The translations under genes were made by a program, and so were the position numbers. From Nematopogon swammerdamellus (taxonomy: Eukaryota; Arthropoda; Insecta; Lepidoptera; Adelidae), in assembly GCA_946902875.1 (NCBI GenBank), contig OX336351.1:1364001-1428000 (forward strand): 64,000 nucleotides of DNA, in the 5' to 3' direction. The notes below the pieces were generated by a model, which did no database searches, was not told the DNA's origin, and saw only the letters and a program-made list of their open reading frames with translations. This document shows, piece by piece, positions 11,107 through 22,340 of the stretch. Each line of letters opens with the position of its first letter. Position 1 is the stretch's first letter.

Positions 11107-11472
11107 CTAAAAAATATAAAATATTTCGTCCAGCCCGTCCTCCGTGTCCTGTCCGCGAAGCGAGCCCATTACACCTGCTGCATTCCCACGCTGGATCGCC
11201 AGGCTGACTCTCTGCCTGAAGTATTCACCAGCGCGTTTGTCATTTGCTTTTTCTATTAAATTTTTTGATAAGTTGCCAATAAATTTCTTTGTATCGCCGC
11301 ACCACGGACCAAAAGTCTCGACAGCGAATGCGATGAAGTGGTAGTTCGCCTTCACTGACGAGTACTTTGTGTGCTTTAGCCGCGCAGCTGTTTCTGCGGC
11401 CGCACCAGCTGTTTTCGAGGTGCGATCAATGTAGGACGCCGCAAGTGTATCCACACATGTGGCGTCACACAT
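11107..11472 (-). pseudogene. C-terminal fragment of a mobile-element ORF
   Basis: The 121 codons read DATCVDTLAASYIDRTS, then AGAAAETAARLKHTKY, FAVETFGPWCGD and RQRVSLAIQRGNAAGVMGSL. I recognise this pattern (DATCVDT, VETFGPWG, ISxAIQRGN) as a segment often found C-terminal to reverse transcriptase in invertebrate retroelement ORFs; this is from memory and was not searched. It is truncated upstream at 11472. An AT-rich tail follows at 11030-11106 on the minus-strand 3' side. Confidence 0.6.
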
Positions 11473-11794
11473 ATAAATAGAATAATTCTATAATTTATTA
11501 ATTACGATCAAAGATTAAAATATGTCAATTAAAAAAAAAATATTTTTTTGTAGCATCAATATAATTTTATTGTCAAATTATTCTACAGATTCTACATAGA
11601 TTCTACAAAACAACTAAAAATGGGTTTCTCCCGGTGGATATTCCTCGTAAACCACCGTAAGTTTAGAGGAGGTAAGGGCGGAGTCAATAAATATTTAATA
11701 ATTGTAGGCCTGAAGTGTGTAAGCATTATTTAACTGTTGGACGTCAACGGGTTAATTAAATAAAATAAATAATACTTATTTTGACGGGAAGGAG

Positions 11795-12470
11795 TATTAT
11801 TTTTGAGGGTTCCGTATCCGTCATACGGGACCCTATTACTAAGCCTACGCCGTCTGTATATCTGTCTGTCTGTCCGTATGTCTGTCCGAGGGCTGTATCT
11901 CTTGAACCGTAACAGGTAGCCCATTGAAATTTTCACAGAATATGTGTTATTAATTATTATGGCCTATATGTATAACAACAAATAATAAAAATAGGAAAAG
12001 TAAAAAATTCACGGAGGTCCCCATACAAGCAACTAAAAAGTGTATGCGCGCCATCTACCGAAAAACGTTTTTTTAACTATTAGGTAAAATTACATATGAA
12101 CGGCACGGTTTATAGTTAATAGTTTATCGTTTAATTGTTTATTGATATGGCAGTAAGACTGCGCTCGAACTTGTCACAAATTGTTCTATCCGGTTCGATT
12201 ACACCCGCGAAAAAGAACCGGCAAGAAACTTCGCTTTTTAGGTTTCTGTATCCCGTACGGAAGCTTATTACTAAGCCTCCGCCGTCCGTCCGAAGGGATG
12301 GTCATGGAGTAAGTTACTTTGTTTTAGGAAATATTGATGTATGTATGTTCCTCCATAACTCTTAAAGCCATCATCCGAATTTGATGAAACTTAGTACAAG
12401 CCCATTTTACTATACGGGACACAGGATAGGCTTACTAAAATTCACTTCCGGCTACGCTAAGATGTGGCTC
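11795..12470. repeat. dispersed lepidopteran-type repeat segments
   Basis: Two segments carry the TTCCGTA...CGGGACCCTATTACTAAGCC, TCTGTCTGTCTGTCCG and TGTATCTCTTGAACCGTAAC pattern (11800-11940; partly again at 12240-12300). A third block, 12145-12235 (CTCGAACTTGTCACAAATTG, CCGGTTCGATTACACCCGCG), recurs at 27418-27510. Noncoding. Confidence 0.55.
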
Positions 12471-12479
12471 CCATACAAA

Positions 12480-12640
12480 TCGAATTGTTCCAAGCGCCGA
12501 AATAAAGGGCGGCGCGGCGCGGCGGGGGTTAGTAGCGCGTCTCGCGGAGACTGGCAGCGCGGAGGCGGCGGAGGCGCGGGACGCGGCGCGGGGTGCGGTC
12601 TGGCGGAGCGCGGTGTGTGTGTGTATGCATTGTCTCGGCA
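12480..12640. other. GC-rich patch in intron
   Basis: GGCGCGGCGCGGCGGGGG and related GC-only runs. Similar patches lie at 16215-16370 and 27290-27330. No gene is seen. Confidence 0.4.
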
Positions 12641-12885
12641 GAGTTTCTTATCTAATTCGATTCATTATCTATTTAGGTGCAAACCTATCTAAAAGTGTTG
12701 TTGCGAGTCGATGTTAGCGGATATTTACTAACTGAAGTTCCTATTTGATTTAAGTTAATTGATCGTATGTTTATTATATTGTACGTAGTGTAGTATGCGC
12801 GGAATAATAGCAAAAAGATTCTTAGTTTTACACGACTACGGCGAAGCGAAAAGGAGAGTTATGTTTTTGATCGGTATGTATGTAT

Positions 12886-14340
12886 GTATAGCTTTTGCCC
12901 GCGGCTTCGCTCGCGTGAAATTCGTATTTCAAAGGAAGAAAGTAAGTAACTAAGGGCGAGCTGGGTTCAGGTAAACGAAAAACCGTCTCGAAGAAAGTGA
13001 GTAACTTTTTGAGGCCGAAGGCGAAGTTGCGTTCAGGAAGACAATAAACCTTCTCGAAGACAGTAAGTAATTATGGTCGAGGCCGAAGGCCGACCTGCGT
13101 TCAGGAAGAGGATAAACCATCTTTATGAAAGTAAGTAAAAAAGGGCGAGGCCGAAGGCCGAGCTGCGTTCAGGAAGAGGATAACCTATTCGAAGAAAGTA
13201 AGTAGACAACTATGGGCTAGGCTGAAGGCCGAGCTGCGTTCAGGAAAACGATAAACCTTCTCGAAGACAGTGAGTAACTATGGGCGAGGCCGAAGGCCGA
13301 GCTGCGTTCAGGAAGAGGATAACCTTTTCGAAGAAAGTAAGTAACAGAGGGCGAGGCCGAAGGCCGAGCTGCGTTCAGGAAGACGATAAACCTTTTCGAA
13401 GACAGTAAGTAACTATAGGCGAGGCCGAAGGCCGAGCTGCGTTCAGGAAGACGATAAATTCTCGAAGACAGTAAGTAACTATGGGCAAGGCCGAAAGCCG
13501 AGAGGTGTTCAGGAAGAGGATAAACCTTTTCGAAGAAAGTAAGTAACAAAGAAGTTACTTTCTTCGAGAAGATTTATGGTCTTCCTGAACGCAGCTCGGC
13601 CTTCGGACTCGCCCTCTGTTACTTACATTCTTCGAAAAGGTTATCCTCTTCCTGAACGCAGCTCGGCCTTCGGCCTCGCCCTTTGTTACTTACTTCTTAA
13701 AGATGGTTTATCCTCTTCCTGAACGCAGCTCGGCCTTCGGCCTCGCCCATAGTTACTTACTGTCTTCAAAAAGGTTTATCGTCTTCCTGAACGCAGCTCG
13801 GCCTTCGGCCTCGCCCTCTGTTACCTACTTTCTTAGAAAAGGTTATCCTCTTCCTGAACGCAGCTCGGCCTTCGGCCTCGCCCATAGTTACTTACTTTCT
13901 TCGAGAAGGTTCAGTTTTCCTGAACGCAGCTCGGCCTTCGGCCTCGCCCTCTGTTACTTACTTTCTACGAAAAGTTTACCCTCATCCTGAACGAAGCCCG
14001 GGTTTCGGCCTCGCCCATAGTTACTTACTTTCTTCTAAAAGGTTATCCTCTTCCTGAACGCAGCTCGGCCTTCGGCCTCGCCCTTTGTTACTTACTTTCT
14101 TAAAGATGGTTTATCCTCTTCCTGAACGCAGCTCGGCCTTTGGCCTCGCCCATAGTTACTTACTGTCTTCGAGAAGGTTTATCGTCTTCCTGAACGCAAC
14201 TCCGCCTTCGGCCTCAAAAAGTTACTCACTTTCTTCGAGACGGTTTATCGTTTACCTGAACCCAGCTCGCCCTTAGTTACATACTTTCTTCCTTTGAAAT
14301 ACGAATTTCACGCGAGCGAAGCCGCGGGCAAAAGCTAGTA
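12886..14340. repeat. 1.45-kb foldback: ~67-bp tandem units in two opposed arrays
   Basis: The left array (about 12890-13550) repeats GAGGCCGAAGGCCGAGCTGC, GTTCAGGAAGA and TCGAAGA(C/A)AGTAAGTAAC roughly nine times. The right array (13551-14335) is the reverse complement, about eleven units. The outermost ends are mirror copies: AGCTTTTGCCCGCGGCTTCG at 12889 pairs with its complement at 14312-14336. The axis is near 13550. ORFs inside are by-products. Confidence 0.9.
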
Positions 14341-14376
14341 GATAATAGATTCTCAGCCTCATATCATATCTGTCAG

Positions 14377-14690
14377 CCTCGGTAGCTCAGTGGTGCGGTC
14401 GGTCGATTGTCGGATCATAACCACACCTGGGCGCGGTCATTGGATGGATGGGTGAAGCTGACCGCGGTTCGGATTTCACGTACAACTGTATGTCCCTTCC
14501 CTTCTTACCTTACCTTACTTTAAATAGTTCGTGTTTCTCGTACAGTTCAGTGTAGCCCGGACGACCGAAGGGAAGCACTGACATAGAACCTAGCACCTAG
14601 TTTACCAAGGTGTTATGGGCTGACATCGCGAATGTAGTAAGTGATGTAGCCATCCGTGTCAGTTTCCATAAAAAATAAATAAAAAAAATG
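14377..14690 (+). mobile_element. SINE, R head + A tail, full length
   Basis: Starts with tRNA-like CCTCGGTAGCTCAGTGGTGC; the B-box-like GGTTCGGATTTCACG is at 14464. It then has TCAGTGTAGCCCGG and the A tail, ending CAGTTTCCAT with an A-rich run. Confidence 0.85.
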
Positions 14691-15111
14691 GATCACTATA
14701 AATATCTCTAAAACCTTAGCCTTCAATAAGAAGCTGAAAATATGTGCGCCTTTGTAGTCGAATATAAACGTTCGGAATTACAAAACCACTTTCTATTCTT
14801 GGGAGATTTCCTTTTAGAATATTTCCTTTAACACAAGTGCTAGAGAAAGGGATTGTTTAGTAAACAGCTAATTTTCGTAACACGGGTGTATAATTTCATT
14901 GTTCCATGACCTAGTTTATTTGATCAATAGCTGCTTAGTGGGTTAATAATTTATTGTGGATACAAAATGAACTTTAAACAGGTGGCAAGTTTCTAAACGA
15001 ACGTGAACCCACCCCCCACCCCCTATTTATTGTTTGTGTACATGGTAAACTATAGAACAGCGTTCACGTATGCTCAGAGAAGAAAAACAATAATTTGTTT
15101 TGTTATGCAGC

Positions 15112-15957
15112 CGACCGACTAACCTTCACACTGCTCTGTCACATCAGTGTGAAGGTTAGGAAAATTATTTCCCAACCTTCACACCGTGAGTGCCACGATT
15201 AAGAGCAGTGTGAACGTTAGGAATTTTCCTTCCTAACGTTCACATTAGTATTAAGGATAGGAAGTCGCTTTCTTAACCTTCACACTATTGCAAATTAAAA
15301 CCCTCTTTACTAGATTATGAAATCACTGGCCACTTGAATAAAGTTATATCTCAGATGTCGGTGCTAAAAAAAGATAATTGAAGTTTTATCGGATATCATC
15401 AATGTCATTTGAATACTTTATCTTGAAATTTTAACCCCAAAATTATTTCATTAAAAAATAAGTTAAAAAAACTGAAACCCGACTAATGAAAAATCACGCT
15501 CTAAAAAAGTATGAAACAAGAAAATAATTCATAGTGATGTTGAGAGGATAGCCGTGGTTTTGGGCCACTTTGCCCTAAAAATTATGATCGCTTACTACTG
15601 TTAGAGATTAGAATATATTGTTTTTTTAGGGTAGGTGGCATACGACCACGGCTATCCTCTGAACATCACTATGAATTATTTTCTTGTTTCATACTTTTTA
15701 GAGTGCGATTTTTCACGTTTTAGTTTTTTTAACTTATATTTTTTACAAGTAGGTAGGTAAATACTGTTCGGTTAAGATTTGGCTGAACGTGTGAAGGTTA
15801 GTCCGACGTGAGTGTGAAGGTGAGAAAAGAGATTTGACGGTGTGAAGGTTAGGAAAGAGACTTCCTATCCTTAACACTACTGTGAAGGTTGGGAAATAAT
15901 TTTCCTAACCTTCGCACTGGTGTGACAGTGCAGTGTTAAGGTTAGTCGGTCGTCGAA
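15112..15957. repeat. ~850-bp foldback element
   Basis: Left end CCGACCGACTAACCTTCACA and right end GTTAAGGTTAGTCGGTCG are inverted copies. Inner arms also pair: TGTGAAGGTTAGGAAAATTA with TAATTTTCCTAACCTTCGCA, and ATAATTCATAGTGATGTTGA (15525) with AACATCACTATGAATTATTT (15662). The core carries GATAGCCGTGG and its complement. Noncoding and MITE-like. Confidence 0.8.
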
Positions 15958-16812
15958 ATGTAGCTAATGGTTAGATGATAATGGTAGGATGGTCAAATGC
16001 ATGTGAAATGAATGTACAAATTTTACTCTCACTAAAATTGGTACATTTTTGTGTAGTAAACAAGTTCTACAGGTTGTTGTAACGGCCACTATAATAAATT
16101 TAGGAAATGATTATTGGGATCAATAGTAACAAAAAAGTCAAATAACTTTTTTCTGAATTCCCTTTAAATAAAAAGTTACAGTTTTCATACAAACTTAGTG
16201 TAAAATAATCTAATGTTCCGCACGAACGTGGGAATGGAAGGCACGCGGTGAGTGAGCGAGCAGGGACGAGTGCGCGGAGAGAGGGGGTGCGCGACGGCGG
16301 CGGCGCGGCGTGAGTTCTTCGACCCCGACCGTTCCCGCGCCAGCGCACTCCCCCCGCGCTCGTCAAATTACACTTGACGAAAACATAAATTTTAAAAATT
16401 TATATCTCCAAAACCAGACACTTTAGAGAAAAACCTTATTTACTTTTTTGTCTCGGAAAAACATGAGGATTGCGCTGGCGAAATAAATGTACACGCCGTT
16501 ACAACACCCTGTATATTGCATCGCTATCATGAAATGTCGCATCGCGTCTCAGTGTGAGCTGACCCTAAGGATAAGGCCTCTCATACAACTTTATCGCTCT
16601 ATGAGCCAACGATAAACTAATGCGCTATTTATGAGTACTGCAAGGCGTGTTGCCAAGCAAGTGGTGGACACTTCCGCGTTTGTCCGCCAATTTGGTGAGG
16701 ACATTTATTGTGTTCTTATGAACCAATCCTTACGATAGTAATATAAGTCAATGTCTGCAGTGTAATTTCATATGATAGGCAATAATGAATTTAATTTAAA
16801 CTGTTGTATCAG
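15958..16812. other. intronic, no gene recognised
   Basis: Unassigned, with a GC-rich patch at 16215-16370. Confidence 0.4.
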
Positions 16813-16906
16813 GTGAAGTACGTGCAGGCGAGAGACGCCGGTCTGTACGAGTGTCAAGTCGGCACCGAGCCGAAGATGAGCCACTTCATACAACTCAACG
16901 TAGTCG
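16813..16906 (+). CDS. dpr: dpr-family gene, internal exon: end of Ig1
   Basis: This 94-bp exon reads VKYVQARDAGLYECQVGT and then EPKMSHFIQLNVV. It is the F-G strand end of Ig1, with the DAGLYEC motif that supplies the second Ig1 cysteine. The acceptor follows TTGTATCAG and the donor is TCG|GTGAGT. It starts in phase 0 and ends after the first base of a Val codon (phase 1), which matches the next exon exactly. The upstream intron is 8.7 kb and is filled with foldback repeats and hAT-like elements. Confidence 0.95.
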
Positions 16907-16977
16907 GTGAGTCAACGCATATTTAGTTACACGTAACGCATGATAATGACAGCTTGGTGTTGGTATGGGTTCGTCAG

Positions 16978-19445
16978 TCTGGCCCACGAGTCAGTAAACC
17001 TGGATACGAAATACGGCATCGTTTGTATGAGAACCGAGGTAGCCGCCAAAGGGGTGTGAAGTCTGAGGCGGGAGCGGCGCATGGAACGCCGTGATTGGCC
17101 GAGCGAGTAGGTAGCCACGTGACGCCAGTCTTCCATACGTTTGAACGGGATTCATACAATAAGTCGCTCATTGTGTCGATTCGCGATGAAAAGATGAAAC
17201 GGATTTAACAATATTTAACCCTTCTTTACATCAAGGGAATAATATAACTTTCTCTTAAATGAACAAAGGCAACGCCCCTTTCACAATTTTGCGAATTTGC
17301 AGATTTTCGCATAAACACGATAATAGTTCTGAGATACCTCGGATACTTTATTATAAATCTACATCAAATTTCCAAAACAATGATATGTAAGACCTCGTAC
17401 ATTGGTATTATCTTATTGGAGTATTTGTTATTGGAATTTTCCAAAATTAAAAAAATAATGTTAGAAAGTCGAAAAGTTTTGTAACCAAAAAAAAAATTTA
17501 TTATATTATTAACAACTATTTGCTAATTACTTAGCCAACGATATGACAAATTATATTGCAATATGACTTCGCGAAAAATTCGCGAAAATCTACCCTACCA
17601 TAAAAAACCTCGATATTTAATTTTTTTACGGTAAAATGAGGTTTTCCAGGCTTTGCCTTTTTTAACAAACTAACCAGCCATGCAGCTAGAGCCTTATAAA
17701 ATGTACCATGCGTCTCTCTGTCAGTTTGACGGTGTGAATTCGTTATATAAGGGTTAATAAAATAACAAATGAAAGGCTGTGTAGTCTGTAATAGAAACAT
17801 ATATTTGAAACAGAACAATAATTTACTTAATTATTTATTTATAGATCGGTATCTATATTAAAATTTTCATTTGGTAACTTTTGAACAATTGAATTAAATT
17901 TAAAAGCACAATTTACGACATTTACATTGTTACTGTTTACATAGTTGACATTTACATTATTGTTGAACTAAAGAACTAAAGAACTAACATGTGTCTCGAG
18001 AGATGGTCGCGCAACAGATGGATAGATCTCACCGAGACCTAAAGTTTGAGTACCAACACGATGGGTCTAGCACCAGTGGTTCTCGAGTTATGACCAAAAC
18101 AAAAGTTCATGTGACAGATGGATAGATCTCACCGAGACCTGAAGTTTGAGTACCAACACGATGGGTCTAGCACCAGTGGTTCTCGAGTTATGACCAAAAC
18201 AAAAGTTCATGTGACAGATGGATAGATCTCACCGAGACCTAAAGTTTGAGTACCAACACGATGGATCTAGCACCAGTGGTTCTCGAGTTATGACCAAAAC
18301 AAAAGTTCATGTGACAGATGGATAGATCTCACCGAGACCTGAAGTTTGAGTACCAACACGATGGGTCTAGCACCAGTGGTTCTCGAGTTATGACCAAAAC
18401 AATAGTTAATGTGACAGATGGATAGATCTCATCGAGACGTTCAGATTGAGTACCAACACGATGGGTCTAAGTCCAGTGGTTCTGTAGATATGACCAAAAC
18501 TAATGATCACGTGACAGATGATAATTCCGACCCCTCACTCGCATGATCGCATCGCATTTCGCATTTAGATGCTAGCTAGCTAGCTAGCAGCGGAGTTCAG
18601 GCGCTATATAGCATTTAGCATTTAGCAGTACCACAGATAAATAGCACATACTTCATTGCTTTGTGCGTTCCAAAACAAACGAACCAACAAAGTTTTACGA
18701 ACGAAACAGCAATGCTAATTAAAATTAAATGTGATTATTGCTTAGCATTTAGCATTAATTTTTATTCATCTGGGCGCTTAGCAGTGCTAAATGCTAACGG
18801 GGTATTCATTATGAATTAATTTTGTTAATGCTAAGCATAACAAGACTAATTCCCGGTAGACGCATGACCTAAAGAAATTAATTCCTTTAGAGTCGCTCAA
18901 AAGTAAAAACCGGTAGGTACTGGTTGAATGAAAAAAGCGCGATAAACGAATATTGAACGAGGAAACCTGCTGAGGTTGACTAGAAGAAATGTCCTTTGGC
19001 AATAAGGCAGAATGCATGAAATATCTGTATACATTTAACATACATATTTATCAATAAACAAAAAAAATTACAAGAGCTAACTGCATCCAACACGATAGTC
19101 GACCTATGGTGGGTAAGCAGAAAAGAGCTCTCCATACATATTTACGCCGATGTTTGTTACTGAAATTCAAGCGAAAAATGCTATCAAATTGAATGAAACT
19201 ACTTACTCGTGAAAGGTGACTCCATCTGTGTTCAAGTCTGAATTTTTCGACGACTTTTTGCACCAAAGCACTGCACAATGAGGCATTTTGTGACAGACGC
19301 GCACGTTCGCTCCGCCTGAGCGGCGGACGGAGACTAAGATCGGTCGCCGGCGCTAGACTGACGCGCTGGCGCGTGTGCGCCGACGCGCGGCTACCCCTGT
19401 CCTCCTATGTATAGCGCCTCCAGGCTTACTGACTCGTGGTCTGGC
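16978..19445. repeat. 25-bp inverted repeats bounding a 2.4-kb intronic interval
   Basis: CCACGAGTCAGTAAACCTGGA at 16983 is nearly the reverse complement of TCCAGGCTTACTGACTCGTGG at 19419. They may be the ends of an old DNA element; no transposase is visible between them. Confidence 0.4.
18000..18520. repeat. 100-bp tandem array, 5 units
   Basis: GATAGATCTC recurs at 18021, 18121, 18221, 18321 and 18421. Units include GAGTACCAACACGATGGGTC, CACCAGTGGTTCTCGAGTTA and TGACCAAAACAAAAGTTCATG. The last unit is more diverged. Confidence 0.95.
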
Positions 19446-19468
19446 CAATGGGCGAACCCTCCAGAGAC
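18521..19468. other. intronic, no gene recognised
   Basis: Contains GCTAGCTAGCTAGC near 18572 and several TTAGCATTTAGC runs, plus a GC-rich patch at 19300-19400. Confidence 0.4.
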
Positions 19469-19476
19469 GTCTTACC

Positions 19477-20192
19477 TAGGCTTACCATAATTATGAAGAG
19501 CCAAATCGGGACGTTAAATAGCAAGAGGCAAATTTTGGATGAATTAAAATTACGAAGAACAAAGCCAAAGACGCATTAATATTAACTATGTTATGTTAAC
19601 TAAAGAAAAAAGAGACCCAGTTTTATTATTCGCCCACACTTGCTTTGTATTTTTCACTGGAATGCACTTGTTTCAGAATTTTTTTGTCATTCTTAATTTT
19701 ATCATAAAACTCAGTGCACGACATGTTATTAAAATTTATTTTACACATGAGCAAGGCTTTCACAAAACTTTCTTCCATCCTACCTCGATCATCAGACCAC
19801 ATTTTTTTTATCTGTGAAAAAAATCTTTCTACAGGCGTTGAAGTACCGTAGTAGACACATAGCAAACTCCAAGATTTTTTTAAGGTTTTGGACCTCAATT
19901 TGTTTCATGTGAAAATGGGTGATGAGCTGCAACCATTTATCTGAGTAAACAGCTTCATTAGAATTTTTTTTAAATCCTTTTGTTAATAACACCTCGTCAA
20001 ACAGCTCATCAATCACTATTTGGTTTTTCGATGGAGGTTTTTGCATTTTATTTATATTTTCTTCTGCTTTTTCGATTTCACTCCGATTGAGCTTTAGTTT
20101 GACCGGGACGCTGATGCAAACCGGCCGGGACGCCGGGACAGGGGTCTTAAACCGGGACCGTCCCGGTCAAACCGGGACATATGGTAAGCCTA
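19477..20192 (-). mobile_element. hAT-type element remnant with exact 8-bp target duplication
   Basis: Inverted ends TAGGCTTACCATA (19477-19489) and TATGGTAAGCCTA (20180-20192) are flanked by GTCTTACC at 19469-19476 and 20193-20200. The 716-bp body encodes, on the minus strand, the end of a hAT-like transposase across a frameshift: WLQLITHFHMKQIEVQN, then STPVERFFSQIKKMWSDD and FNNMSCTEFYD, ending near 19626. ERFFS...RMEESFVKALL fits the C-terminal hAT dimerisation segment. Most of the transposase is missing. CCGGGAC motifs repeat near the right end. Confidence 0.85.
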
Positions 20193-20200
20193 GTCTTACC

Positions 20201-21887
20201 CCCATAACCCGCGCCGACCTCAGTCGTGTTTTTGTACGGAGCACTAACACAGAAGCCCAGCTTTCATTATCTTGCGTTGAGTGAAGGAAAACTTTGTTGT
20301 TTTTTTCTTTCCAAAGAATTAAGTCAGTTATTTTACTTAGACCTTACTTAGGCTAAATTTATTTTACAGATTTTTCATTCAGAGCGATGCACATTTAGGG
20401 CTAAGATTAACGTTAAGTAACGTTATATTGTATGGGGATCTGTCACAAAACTTTCCTTCCGACACTGAGTGGAACATAAAATACCGGCCCTAAAGGATCA
20501 ATAAATCTGTGAAGGCCGAGGTTTCATTCCCCTGCTGCTATGGAAGTAGTTGAATACCTAACTGTAAAAAGGCAGAAATGAGCTTTGAAAAAAAAAAATC
20601 AAGTGAAACATTGTCGCATGTTAAAAACATATTATTTAACGACATTATCTGAACGCAAAATCGAATTTCTCTTTGACGCCAAAACCAATTTAAAATTTCG
20701 GAAATATTAATAAAAAAAATTTACTTAATTATTGCTTTTGATGTGGTCACCGCACCACGTATTAATCTACATAAAATATTATATTTATTAATTTCGTGCA
20801 AAATTCATCGAACAACATTTTATATTTGTAGGGTTACGTACGAGTACATATCCGTACTAGTGCCATTACCGTACCATGTGGCATTGGTAAGGATTGGTAG
20901 AAATAAATATTAAAAAAGGAAAAAAAGAAGAAGTCCTAGAAATTATGAAAATAGATTATTTTGACATAAAGTTTATGTTACATATACGCGAAAAAAATTG
21001 TGACGATCGGAGATTTATTTAGTTATTTAATTTATAATTTATAAATAAAATAACTAAATAAAAAAAACCTCCCCTTTATCACCTAAATTTGTATGTGGAA
21101 AAATCTGAAAAAAATCACGCATATGAATAACCTTACGAAATATTATAGAAAAGTAATATTTAAGTCAGACTTTCTGAAATATAGTGAATTTACGGAACCC
21201 TCGGCGCATGAAGTAACTTCATATCTGACCGACTTTTTTTATTAATATTCTCTTTACTAGAATGTTGCCGCGCTTGAGAAACATTTTCAATTACCTGATA
21301 TTAAACACCTTTTAGATTTTCAAACGAAATACTTAGATACCCGCCGATGTTTTCAAAGTATACCTACATTTTATCATTTCGACGTCAAGAGTCGAAATCA
21401 ATTAGATCCAATATAATTTTGTCGAACCAATTGAATTTCACTAAAATGTGTTCTCTTCGTCGACTTTCGAAATTGCCAACAGTAAATTTCATTTCGTCGG
21501 AGCATATTTTTGCTTAAATAATCATTAAATTTCGTATAGTCCGGACAATTACTTCAAGAGCCATTCCACTTGAACAAAGAGAGGTAAAATTCTTCATTCT
21601 AATTTTTGTTATAGTGAAATTAAAAATGTCGGAGAAGAATGGGCTAAACGTTGATTTCCGTTGACGGGGGAGAGAAACGTATTTCGCAGAATTGCTCGCT
21701 GGATTGCTCGCAGAGACTAATTTGAGTGTAGCTTTTCTTCGTGTAGAGACCTTAGGCTTTTGAAACAAAGAAAGCATATTTTTTTTCTTTAACGGACAAT
21801 AGTGAACAATTTAAAACTCGCACACACAATGAAAAAGGAATCATACATTCATCTACACTAATATTATAGTAAGTTAAAAAGGGAAGG
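20201..21887. other. intronic, no gene recognised
   Basis: AT-rich. 21185-21240 (GGAACCCTCGGCGCATGAAG, CTGACCGACTTTTTTTA) is a scrap of the dispersed family seen at 3636 and 11795. Confidence 0.4.
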
Positions 21888-22021
21888 GATCTACAGTTTT
21901 ACGAGGAATCCGAACAACGATCAGCCTCCAATGGAGTCGAGCGATCACCAATCCATCCACTGACCGCGCCGAGATGTACTTATTATCCGACCGACCGCAC
22001 AACTGTGCTACCGAGGCTGAA
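21888..22021 (-). mobile_element. SINE R-head fragment directly upstream of the Ig2 exon
   Basis: On + it reads GGGAAGGGATCTACAGTTTT, AATCCGAACAACGATCAGCC and finally GTGCTACCGAGGCTGA, the reverse of the tRNA-like head. It ends 45 bases before the exon at 22066. Confidence 0.75.
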
Positions 22022-22065
22022 AAAAACTCTCATTCTAATGATTAAAATTAAATGTCTGTTCACAG

Positions 22066-22259
22066 TGCCAAAGATCGAGATCCTAGGCGAGTCAGACCTG
22101 TACGTGAAGGCTGGAAGCTCGTTGAACCTGAAATGCGTCATCACACAGTCGCTAGAGGAGCCCGCGTACATATTCTGGTACCACGACGACGAGAGAGTCC
22201 TCAACTATGACAGGACGCTCATAGACATTCGCATGGAGCGGGTCAGCCCTGACACTACG
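22066..22259 (+). CDS. dpr: dpr-family gene, internal exon: Ig2 first half
   Basis: This 194-bp exon completes the split Val codon and encodes PKIEILGESDLYVKAGSS, then LNLKCVI (first Ig2 cysteine) and PAYIFWYHDDERVLNYD (core Trp), ending at SPDTT. The acceptor follows TCTGTTCACAG and the donor is ACG|GTACGT. It ends in phase 0. Open reading continues upstream of the acceptor, but that stretch is intron and SINE sequence. A reverse-oriented SINE head ends only about 45 bases before the exon, and another SINE begins about 80 bases after it. Confidence 0.95.
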
Positions 22260-22340
22260 GTACGTTCTATAAATGACGCATGTCGAATGGACTTAAGCAC
22301 CGTGTGTGACTAGTAACTTGAAAAAAAAATCCCACTGTAT

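Noticed and set aside
13217..14276. ORFs with repeated SSAFGLAHSYLLS-type units
   Set aside because: By-products of the 67-bp foldback units.
14379..14480. tRNA gene
   Set aside because: The A and B boxes are present, but no cloverleaf stems form and the same sequence recurs as a SINE head.
18000..18520. CRISPR-like appearance of regular repeats
   Set aside because: Repeat and 'spacer' are both conserved from unit to unit, and this is a eukaryotic intron; a simple tandem array.
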